A stretch of DNA of 64,000 nt, taken from Dillenia suffruticosa (taxonomy: Eukaryota > Streptophyta > Magnoliopsida > Dilleniales > Dilleniaceae). A program made the position numbers and the translations under genes. The notes under the pieces are model-generated. The model worked only from the letters and a program-made list of their open reading frames with translations, had not been told where the DNA came from and searched no databases. Positions 47,698 to 57,814 of this stretch are shown in pieces. Position 1 is the first letter of the stretch. Each line of letters starts with the position of its first letter. Location of the stretch: positions 3,162,001 to 3,226,000 of the forward strand of contig JAVTVX010000010.1 of NCBI GenBank assembly GCA_033439265.1, read 5' to 3'.

Positions 47698-49324
47698 CTG
47701 CAAATTGATTGATTAAAAAACAGACCCATCAATCCAAAAGACAATTTTTTTTTGCAAAACCTGTAAAGAACTACAGGGAGAGATAAAGGGTTGTACTTTT
47801 CAGGGACTTTTCCCTTCTCCTTGTAAGGCTTGACCAGCACTCTTGAATCACATACAAAATGGGGGTTCCCTTTGGCCAAAATAAGCTTCACAGTTTCAGG
47901 GTAGACAAATGTAACAAACCCAAACATTCGCTTTTGCTGGTATGGAATTCTCACATCTTGCACTGGTCCATATATACTTCAAAAAAAACAACCAAATACA
48001 AAGATAAATTTCTCCGTAATTCTTCTAGCACAAGCTCTAATAAGCGACACAAATTTGTGAAAAGAATGAATTCACTACCTGAAGTAATTAGAAACATCCT
48101 CTTCTCTAAAAGTACTATCAGCAGGAAATGTTAAGTAAATCTGTCTGGAACTAGGACTCACACTTCCACCGATACCCATTGAAGCAAAATCATTCCTTTC
48201 CGGCCGACATCGACCAAATTTGAGAAACTCCTCAGCCATCATCAAGGCTGCGGCCGCCGATCTACAATGCAGAACAATGCCACACGACAACCATACAAAC
48301 AACAAGCATAGAGCCCTCAAAATCAACATAATTCTACAAGCGTAATTAGTCAAAATGATCAAATGGGTAGGCCTCAAAGCCGTGATTTTAAGCTTTGTTA
48401 CCTCTGATTTTCATTGAGATAGTTGAAACATTTTTGGTATGGTGAAACCCCAGATGACAAAAACTGAGAAGCAGCAGCTAATCTCTGTTGCTGAGCAGCC
48501 TTTGCTCTAAACATCTCCTGGCAATGCTCAAAGCCATCAAACTTGCTCGGAGACCCAACAATGGCAGCAACATCGTTGGAATCATGACAACCACCATGAA
48601 CAAACCTACAAGCACTTCCATTTTTACAGAACCCCCTAGCAAAGTAAAGACAGGGTTTCCAACCAAACCCAGAACTGGAATCATCGGTCCCAAAACAAAT
48701 ATCATTCACAGAACAACTTCTCCTATGAATGGGAAGGGGAGAACTACTCTCACTCATAGAATCAGCCCAGTTATTATAAAACAATTCAGCATTTTTAGAA
48801 GATGGATCATTCAGAAAAGGAATCTGATTTTGAAATTGATGATAATCATCTACCAAATCACTACCGCCACTGGCACTAGAATACAGAGGGAATGTAGAGG
48901 AAGTAGAAGACGAAGGAGAAAAAGAAGAAGACCCATTAGAGTTGTTGGTATTGGCGGTGTTGTTAGTATTATTACTTCCATTGACTACAGCAGCATAGGA
49001 GAGGGAAGAGGATGTGGTAGAGCTGGGACTCAAAGACCAAGAATTTGGGGAAGAGGGATTGTTGGGTATGGTGAGAGAAGGAGGCAAAGTGAAGCCATTG
49101 TTGAGAGTTCTTGTTGCAGACGAAGTGTTTGACGAAAGACCTAACTGGGTTTTGGCTTTGAGAATGAGAGATTGAAGGAGGGTTTCAGGGCCAAAAGCCA
49201 AGCGAATCATCTCTTTCTCACCATAGTCTTGGATGAGGAGAACACCCATGATTTTGGAGGCATTTTCAGGATCTATGCTTTGAATCCTCTGAAACACTAT
49301 TCTAGTTGCTTCATAAGAATCCAT
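46413..49324 (-). CDS. CCCH zinc-finger protein with RRM (AtC3H53/46/22 type)
   Basis: A probable RNA-binding regulator of the plant-specific CCCH plus RRM family. Eight coding exons: 49324-48402, 48261-48079, 47976-47797, 47697-47582, 47488-47228, 47122-46960, 46760-46551 and 46446-46413. All introns are GT-AG and all phases agree, giving 2,070 bases, or 689 residues plus TAG. The start at 49324 ([20 protein letters not shown]) is the family's usual opening. Residues 1-65 form the conserved N-terminal domain, and 66-200 are Ser/Asn-rich and disordered. The CCCH finger is C225-X7-C233-X5-C239-X3-H243. An RRM spans about 346-420 ([13 protein letters not shown] as RNP2; [10 protein letters not shown] as RNP1). 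Twelve glutamines follow near 431, then a charged likely coiled coil ([20 protein letters not shown]). The end is ...[10 protein letters not shown], also typical. It looks intact and functional. The exact Arabidopsis orthologue cannot be fixed by eye. Confidence 0.95.
47642..47695 (-). repeat. CAG/CTG trinucleotide run in the CCCH coding exon 4
   Basis: Ten CAG codons plus CAA and CAG encode twelve consecutive glutamines just downstream of the RRM. Exon 4 begins two codons earlier. Such runs vary in length between individuals. Confidence 0.9.
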
Positions 49325-49779
49325 AGACACACACTGAGAACGAAAGGTAGAGAGAGAGTAAAGAAATGAATGGTAAGAGACTTAAAATGGAGAAAGAAAA
49401 GAGCTGAGATGGTGGAGGGTTTTGGGTAAATTTTGTTTTAAAAAAGTAATGATGGGGTGCGATATTTTATTTTTCACATAATTATCACAACATTATGGAA
49501 AGTAGCCAAAAACGTAGCAACCCTCAACTTTCTCTCTCCTCTCTCTTCTTAAAGCCCATTATCGATTCATAAAAAAAATAACTTTTTTGAAAAAAAAAAA
49601 GAAAGAAATAAAAAAAGGAACAAACTACAATGCAATTTCAAATTTTTTTCAGAAAACGTAAAGAATAATAGAAAACCAGAAGTGGGTTTTGCATAGAGAG
49701 AAAGTGGAGGGTATCTAGTGCTTTGGTGCTGCTGCAGTGCAGTGGCACTGCTCTCTCTCTCCTCTCTCTCTCCTCTCTC

Positions 49780-49848
<69 letters not shown>

Positions 49849-49950
49849 ACTGGAACCACAACTTTTGGTGGCACTGCGAAACCTGCAGCCTTGGGAGGGT
49901 AAAAATTTCTCTCTCTCTCTCCCCTTGTCTTTACAGATTTGGACAAAATA
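49325..49950 (-). promoter_or_regulatory. 5' leader / promoter region of the CCCH gene with GA tract
   Basis: Upstream of the minus-strand start codon there is no other gene. On the coding strand the region holds a roughly 95-base GA tract (49751-49845) and a shorter one at about 49908-49922. GA-rich leaders and promoters are common in plants and are bound by BBR/BPC factors (established knowledge). I could not place a TATA box or transcription start with confidence. Confidence 0.5.
49751..49845. repeat. Long (CT)n / (GA)n microsatellite
   Basis: A CT run of about 95 bases, with CCT interruptions in its first 40 bases and pure CT afterwards. Confidence 0.95.
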
Positions 49951-49959
49951 AGACCAAGT

Positions 49960-51480
49960 GGGAGACTCGATTCAGATCTGGTTCAAAAGGGTAAAAATAT
50001 TGACGGCATGGGCGTTCAAGTCACAACCTCTGATCACTCACCAATTCTGGCAAATTTATGTCTTTATTTTCTCATAAAAAAAAAGTTTATAGACAATTAT
50101 TTGCTCTCCTTAAATGGCTTATTTGTATACCAAAACTCATGACATACTTCCAAGTTTTGGCTCCTCCCATTTTTGAATTTTTATTTTTTATTATCTTTCC
50201 CTGTCTGTTCATTCTACCAAAAAAAAAAATTACTCCCAATATTTAATATTTTTTTCTAAAAGTATATTTATGTTGATTCGTCTTAAACATTAAAATTGCT
50301 CCTAATATTTAATGTGTTTATAGTTTTTTTTTAATAAATGATGGGATTTTAAATTATGGACTGTAATATATAATAATATATATTAGATATCAGAAATAAT
50401 TTAGGGGCCAGACCCAAAAAAATCCTAAAATATTTTCAAAAAGTTGGTGATTTGAGTGTCAGTTCCCAAAAGGGAAGTTTTTTCAATGCTGGTAATATTG
50501 AATTTAAAATCCTGCCCATAAAAGAGCAAAGGCTTTTTAAAGTTGGAGTTTTAAATTTTTATATTTAAAAGAATTTGAGTCCCAAATAATTCTTAAATTT
50601 TATTAGCCTTTGTTATGGTAGGTCCAAATTTCAAATCTTATCCCTTTTCATCTTCTGAAAAGTAAATGTCTATAACCAGATTATTATCAAAATCCCATAT
50701 AAAAATATAATATAATCTTTTGTCACAAAATAGAAAAACATGGGGATTGGTTTCGATCCGTACATCCAAAAATCAACATAAACGATCAATTGGTCTAATA
50801 AAATGTGATATTAAATCTTTTAACAAAAGTTACGAGTTCGACTCATGATTTGTGCATGAAACAGACTACGTTAACAGACTAATCCATTTAAATAGGTTAC
50901 TGTAAGTTTCAAATCGAATCAATTGAAATATGATTTCGAAATCCGATTGATACAGTAATAAAAAAAAAATCAACAAAAAACCACAAAAGGCACGATGCGG
51001 CAAACAATGACTAATGTTATAATACATGTGATATACCATAATTAAAAAAATGGAATTAAATTAATTATGGTCTAAATGGGTAGCGACCTTGCTCATAAAT
51101 CAAAAATTAAAGAAGTACAATAAGTTTGAATTTATGGAATGAGATAATTGAGAATGTTATTTCTAATAGTTGTTCGAATAATTTAAAATGTTATCTTTAC
51201 CAAAGAAAAAAAAAAGGGGAATTTAAATTCTTGCTCCATAAAAATTCACAATTTAAATATTGGCCCATATTATATTACCAATTATATGTATATATATGGA
51301 ACCCCATATTATTTTTTCCATGACAAAAGGTCGGTTTACAATTCTCCATCTACATTACATTATTTTATTTATTTTATTTATTTTTAATAATAGTGGAGCC
51401 TCAAGCAATTGAGTTTAAGATGCGTTGAGCAAGAGAGCCTCCTTATTGATTACACATTGATACGAAATATTGAGTTTTGA
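49960..51480. other. AT-rich intergenic DNA, no gene seen
   Basis: AT-rich DNA with short homopolymer runs. Apart from the SINE-like copy at 50784-50850 nothing could be identified. Confidence 0.5.
50784..50850 (+). mobile_element. tRNA-derived SINE-like copy
   Basis: CAATTGGTCTAATAAAATG (A-box-like), then TTACGAGTTCGACTCATG (B-box-like). It shares the TAAATCTTTTAA middle with the copy at 28803-28877. The tail is not clear. Confidence 0.5.
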
Positions 51481-51499
51481 AGATTTGAAGGCATTGTGT

Positions 51500-51945
51500 G
51501 TTAAATTGTGGGGGAAATTGTACACATGGTTAAGGCATGTGGTGACTTTCATATGACGGATGGCTTTCTCACGAAGAGAAACAAGTTGTGCATTATTCCT
51601 CATTCATCACTACGAAAGAAGTTGATTTTGGACTTGCATGGTGGTGGCTTGAAGTGTCATGAAGATACGGATTGAACAATGACAGTAGTCGACTCGAGGT
51701 ATTATTGCCTCAACTCAAGAGGGATTACAATCGCATTGTCGAAAGTTTTCAAGAAAGCAATTTGTCTTTTGGTGATCGTTAACTATCCATATGTGAAGAT
51801 TTTACATCTGGGGAAGAGTTCGGAGTGTATCAATGTCAGTCGAGTGTTGTTGCAATCTTTCCCGGAAGCTTCACCTTGGCAGAGGGATATGGGCGACGAT
51901 GGTGTACTTGTTGTTGAGGTTAATGAGCATGTTAAACTGTAACTC
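51500..51945 (+). mobile_element. Ty3/gypsy pol (integrase N-terminal) fragment, fossil
   Basis: The translated sequence contains a DGFLTKRNKLCIIPHSSLRK-like start followed by a LILDLHGGGL-like segment, the hallmark region ahead of and within the zinc-binding part of gypsy integrase. Only this piece of the element is seen; no LTR is nearby. It is broken and old. Confidence 0.7.
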
Positions 51946-51949
51946 TCTA

Positions 51950-54620
51950 TCCAATCCAAAGCAAGCCCTCATGTACTCAACTCAATTTGATTAAATCTCA
52001 ATTCCAATTTAATCAAAAATCTTTTGAAAGCATTGCATTTCTTGCCTAAATTTTAAAAAAATCTAAAGAGGAAGGAATCCTTGATTTAATTGCCAATAGA
52101 CAACCTAATACCTACCAAACATTGACTTCACTTTGTCTCAATTTATTTTTATTTTATCTCATTTAATTTATAATATTTTTTAATTAAGGTGAATAATTTT
52201 GTAAATAAATGTCTAATCAAATTTCTTACTAAAGAACTGAAATTGTTATTATATTTTAATAATTTTATATTAAAAATTCAATTTGATTTTAACTAAATTA
52301 ATCTCAATTTTAACTTAAAATCAAGATCCTTTAGAGATGCTAATTTAGAACATTAGTTATAGCAATTATCGATAATTGACCAAATCCGTCGTAAATCGAA
52401 AGATTTTAGGGTTTTCTTTAGTTTTCTTGAGATATCATTGTTATTTTTTTCTATTTATGTGAGAAATTATTTACCCGGACTAATTTATTTGTCACTTTAT
52501 ATTATAAATAAAGTAGCAATGGTATGTTTTTAATTTTATTGGTAATGACTTTTGTCTCCTTTTTACTCTTAAATAATGGCAAGAAATTTGGTCATTATCA
52601 TTTAGGTGGCATACTATTAAACCTACGTACTTGCTGTTTTTTTTATTTAATAAAAGATTCAAAAATATCATACCTGATATACCACCATTTATATATCTTT
52701 TAGTAGCATTTTGGAATATTTTCTAAAAATGCCATTAAAAATGGGTATTTTCTCGAATTCATTGCAAAATTAAGATGATGAAAAATGACTAAACTATAGG
52801 AGTGACTGAAAAGCATGGGTAAAAATGATTTTAGGGTTTGATTTTATTAAAAATAAAAGGTGGCGGTGTGCCAAAAATCAAGATGGAAAAGATTGCGCCA
52901 AGAACAAGTGGAGCAGAGGTACATACACTCATCTTGTTAGTAACTAAGTAAGATAAAGGTACACACTCATAATGCTATATATACCATAGGCCTGGAATTC
53001 AAATTATAAAATAAAGAAATATAATTCGAAAGAACCAAACCGGGCGCATAAATTTTATAATATTTGAATCAAATTAATAAAATAAAATTTAGATATTAAT
53101 TAATGATAAAAAAGAAATTCATTTAAAAATATTTCTCAAATTGTTTAAATAAAAATATCAAAGAGGCCAAATTCCCAATAGCCAAAGTCATAATCATGGT
53201 CATTAAAATTCATGATCATTAAGGTTACTTTTCCTTAAAAAAAGGCACACACATCAGAGGTAAACCCAATGTTTGACTTAACTAGTTTTTCTTAACCCCT
53301 CCCCCCAAAAAAACAAAAAAGAAAAAAAAAAAAAGAAAAGTTTCAAGCTATCAGTGTCACCACTCTCTGTTCACGTCACCGGTGTTGTTACTTACCAATG
53401 CATTTTTAAGTCAAAATGGAAACAAAATCACGTGAGCGATTTTTCAACTCCTCGGTTCGCATGTTAATTTTTTTAATTATCAAATTAATTTGATTTAAAT
53501 ATTATATAATTTTTTAATATCTATTTTTATATTTTTAAGATTTTAATATAATATTAAATTAAAATTTTAATATTTTGTAACTAAATCACAGGAAAAGATG
53601 ATTAGTTGATTGCCCAGCCAGCGAAAGTCAAATTTGATTGGTGCGCTATATACACCCAAAACAAAGGCGGGCGAGTGTTCAAATCAATGCCCTTCGGCAC
53701 TGTCTCTGTCTGACAAAGCTTCCTTCCCCGTACAGCGTGATGTTAGTATTTATTTGGCGTCGTCTACTCTTAACTTCAAATCTCTACCCTTGATTTTTCC
53801 GTACATGATTTTTGGAAATAAATCCGAGGGTTCAGAATTCATGATGCACAAACCCAGAGAGAGGGGAACTGAAATTTGAAAACCCATACTCAATATTTGG
53901 TCAATTTTACGACTCCCCAAGTCCTCGTTTGTTTTTAATTCCATGCATCGTTGCAACCCATGACCGAATATATAATATTTTTTTCTTTTTTTTTTTCAAA
54001 TTAAATTTATTTTTACCTGATCCGAATTTTCATCGACTAATCTAAACAAATATTAAAAAATTTATTAAAAAATTAAATTTCCCATTTCTCTATTCCAACG
54101 TATATGGGTTTAGTGAAACAAACCTGATGTATTTTATTTTGTAAAACTTAATGCACCTTTAGAAAAAATCTTGGGTTTTCAATTATTTTAAAGGAAAATA
54201 CAGAATTGCCCCCTAAAATTTAGCTAGTTATCAAGTTTTTTCCCCGGGCATCCTATTCAAGGAATGTCTTCCCCTCGCTTCTATACTATAGCATAATTGA
54301 TCCCTCATCCAAGAAGGAAGGTTGTATCTTAACCTTATCACATAGTAAGTTTTTCAAGAAAATAGTGCAATAATAGTAATTAAAAATAAATTATCATTTT
54401 CTAATAGCAATAATGATTTTGAGAAATACAGTAAATCATTGTTAATTATTGTACCATGTATTTTTAAAATTTTTTTCATAGATCGATACAAGAGTAAGAA
54501 TATAATATTTTTTTGATCGTCAAACTAAACCCTTTACATTCGGCATCCCTTATTCCTTTCTAAATCTTGGAGCTGCCATGGCTTTTCACTTGCTTTTCTC
54601 TATTTTTTGAACAAAACTAT
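51950..54620. other. AT-rich intergenic DNA, no gene supported
   Basis: Long AT-rich stretch. A frame at 53610-53879 is the only moderately long one and has no recognisable homology or splice context. Confidence 0.45.
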
Positions 54621-54622
54621 TA

Positions 54623-54914
54623 GGGTGTGTTTAGCCGTAGAAAATAAGAATATTTTTCCAGAAAATGTTTTCTAAAAAATTAAAATTATGTTCAAATATT
54701 CTAATTTTTAATTTTTAGGAAATGACAATTAAAAAGTATGATTTTTTAATAGCGAAATAGAAAATAATTTTAAAGTTATTTTCTATTATTTTTCATTATA
54801 AATAAAATCCATAATTTTCAAAATTTCTAAAATTTTTTATTTTTTTAGAAATAGAAAATATAAAAAAAATTAGAAATAAAAATTAGATAATATTTTTCAC
54901 AACTAAACGCACCC
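54623..54914. mobile_element. Tourist-like (PIF/Harbinger) MITE
   Basis: The 292-bp element has ends GGGTGTGTTTAGCCGT and, reversed, GGGTGCGTTTAGTTGT, giving inverted repeats of about 14-15 bases. TTA flanks it on both sides (54620-54622 and 54915-54917), the TWA duplication expected for PIF/Harbinger. The interior is AT-rich and noncoding. Confidence 0.85.
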
Positions 54915-55361
54915 TTAATCTCTATCCCTATTATTTTCTTTAACCTTTCGTCTACCATTTCCCCCATTTTCCATGCCCCCATTATTAAACTTGACCAAAT
55001 TTATAGTCTCATGTATCCTATCTAAGTAAACTTTCATTTCTACCACCTCTCTCCATGCAATTTTCTTTTTTTGTTGTTATTGTTTGAATTTCACTTTAAT
55101 GCAACATAAGTGTTAAAGTGAAACATCTTCCTTATAAATTGAATAAAATGTTAATGTAATTTGACCCGTAAGATTTAACACATAACAAATATTTCTCATT
55201 TTTACCACCTTAACTAATTTGGTTCTTTCGTTGCTCTTTTTCCTTAGCAAATATAATTTTTACTAACAATTTGTGTGTTTAATGATAGAATATTAAATTC
55301 TCTTAATTAAAATATCAAATTTGAATTTTATAAATTAAAAAATAGATACTAAAAGAGTTAG

Positions 55362-55480
55362 TTTCTAAATTGAGTCCCGTTAAGTCTTCGAACATAGATG
55401 GCTAATTCTTTACTCGCCCTATTTCTAAACTGAGTCCCGTTATGTCTTTGAACATAGATGGCTAATTCTCTCTTGGCCTT
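55362..55480. repeat. Two tandem 60-bp units
   Basis: TTTCTAAAYTGAGTCCCGTT begins at 55362 and 55422, and both copies continue to GATGGCTAATTCT. The period is exactly 60 bases, with a few differences. It lies just outside the left edge of gypsy fossil C. Confidence 0.85.
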
Positions 55481-55579
55481 GCTTGGATCATGAAGATTCG
55501 TGCTCCCTGAAAATTGGGGTTTGAAGACCTTTGTTTCAGTCTTATTGTGCTGATAAAAGGAGGGAAGGAATGAAACCAC

Positions 55580-55584
55580 TAGGG
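55580..55584. repeat. Target-site duplication of fossil C, left
   Basis: TAGGG precedes the LTR start TGTAACACCCCCA and recurs at 62062-62066. Confidence 0.75.
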
Positions 55585-57814
55585 TGTAACACCCCCAGTG
55601 TCTAGCAAGGGCCATTACATGTTGTTACAGATTTGAGGAGAACCATGAGGAATACTAGGCTCAGAATTAGGCATGCTGAAGTAAGGAAGCAGCCCTTATG
55701 GGCTATTGAGTGTGCAACTAAGCCTGGTGTGCAACGACCGTGCACAGACAGCATAGAAAAGGAGCTGTTGCTGTCCCACGGCAAGGAGGACGTGAAGGTT
55801 GATATTTCTAAGCCCTAACGAGTCCTACAAAGCTTTGAGGTAGTATGCAACCAAAAGGAGTCCAACTTAAAAGGATCCGATCCCAAAACAGAATAGGCAC
55901 ATCAACTGCAGACTTTTGGAGCCCAACCATACACCCGGGAGTCCATGAACGGCAGATTGAGCATTCTATGCCATCTTTGGTTCATAAATGATGCTAAAGA
56001 AGGTTTGGAGTCTTTTGGAGAGATGGCCCAAGGCTCATGACCTATGGCCCGACCCAAGAGGGGGTGACCCACATGGATGCCCGGCCCACTTCGCGGCACA
56101 TAAGTGGTTTGATTTGGATTTCTTATTTGATTATATTTTATCTATTTTTTAGAACTTGTTTGGTAGGTAAATAACTAGATTATATTCTTGACTTAGTAGT
56201 GAGAAAATGTCATTCCAAAACCCTAATGGTATAAATATTAAAAAAGGTACTTTGTAGCCCTAATTTTTGTTCTATCCACTTTTGTTATTTTATCAAATCT
56301 CCACCCATCTTAAGAGCCCGAAGGAACTTTATTTTTTAAGTGTTACACCACCTTTTGAGAGATCCTCAGGTGCCAAAAGGTGAGACATTTGATCAATTTT
56401 AGTGAGAGAAAGATTGCCACAATAATGGCCACAATTGTTACCTCAAAACACCATTGCAAATTTCAGCCACCTTCACTTGTGACATGAGTGTTACATGAAG
56501 ATTTGCACTCCAATCGCAGATCCAAACCCTTAATACACAAGAACCCAACACATGTGCTAGGTGCATGGGCCAACGCACACCACACCAAAGAGCATGAGCA
56601 ACTTTAGTCTCAAGATATAATTTAGGAAAACTAATTTGAGCATTCAGTAGCATATAGTGGTTAGGAAGACCACAAACAATTAGTTGGAGGTTTACCTAGC
56701 ATGCATGGCCATGAATGGGTGTTTGTGAAGGAGCATCAAGCAATTGGTGTAATTTTGAAAAAATAGCTTGAGCAATCCATGTGGACTTCCAAATGGCTTA
56801 CTGAAACTAAAAATGGCTTCAAACGCACATGAGAATCCTAAGATAGGTCATGGAGCATGTGCGTGGGGTACATGCCGGAGTATACTAGTATCAATCTGTA
56901 TCAGCTTGAATTTGATTGGAGTAAAATCAGATTCTAAGTGGGGAAAAGTATGGATGATTCATTGGAGGAGTTTCCTTGCAGGGAAAAGTTGACTTGGTAC
57001 TCTGGAAAAGAGACCGTATACTTTAAAAAAGGAATCCTTGATACAAGGTTCAGCAAGGTAAGTCCAGGAAAGAAAATTACAAGTGCAAGCAATGAAAGAA
57101 GGTTCTCTTTGACAAATCCTTGATGGAAGAAGATGCTTTGTGGAGAAGGAAACTGTAGGTGCATAAAAGGGGAAAGATTTTAAGTTAAACTGCAGTATGG
57201 GAGGGGTTTTAAATTTAAAGGCATTTGAATTCAAATATGGTGGTTGTAGACTTAAAGAAGGCATTGATTTCATCCGGCAAGAAAAGTTGTATATTTCCAA
57301 GGGAAAGAAGGTCCAACACCCAAGGATGGAAGGTTTGGAATAAATTGTCGTGATTCTTGCATGCGATCTTTAAGAAAGTCAAGCCAATTTTCAATTATAT
57401 AAAGGGAGCTCGAGAGAATGTAAAAGACATCCACCAAATACATAAAATCTCCAAAATATAAAGGGAATGATAGAGAGAGGAGAGAAAATAGAGAGTTGTG
57501 GGAATTCTCTATAAAATAATAATAGGGTTTACTATTGTGTGCCGATTGGGTTTACTCTCGGATAGGTGAGATTTGTTTCTAGGGAAACTTATAAACCCTT
57601 TGGGTCTTTGTCCTTGTACATTGTGTATTTAAACATATAAATGTTGGGAATGAGATTTCCTATAGTTCATTTATGTGATTTTGCTTACTTTCCATATTTG
57701 CCAAAGGAGTGTGCGGGAGAGTGGGTCAAGTAAGTAAGTCGTTGAGCTCATTATAGGGACAATGAATGTGATCACTTAGTAAAAAATTTTAGAAGGATTT
57801 TAGCCTGCATGATA
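55585..57814 (+). repeat. Left LTR of fossil C with an inserted segment
   Basis: It aligns with the right LTR (60892-62061) from TGTAACACCC to the TGAT end, except that about 0.9 kb (about 55616-56540) has no counterpart there. The rest (for example AAGATATAATTTAGGAAAAC) aligns well. Confidence 0.8.
55616..56540. other. Insertion in the left LTR of fossil C, origin unknown
   Basis: The segment is absent from the right LTR. It shows no clear terminal repeats; TTACATG occurs near both edges (about 55614 and 56493) and might be a duplication. It is not AT-extreme, has no recognisable protein, and includes CCCGGCCCACTTCGCGGC near 56080. Confidence 0.5.

Noticed and set aside
48488-49132. 214-codon plus-strand frame opposite the CCCH first exon
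   Set aside because: It is the shadow of the real exon. It is Arg/Ser-rich from complementing Ser/Asn-rich codons, with no recognisable domain.
53610-53879. 89-codon plus-strand frame
   Set aside because: Moderate length but no homology recognised, no splice or promoter support, and an overlapping antisense frame of similar quality.
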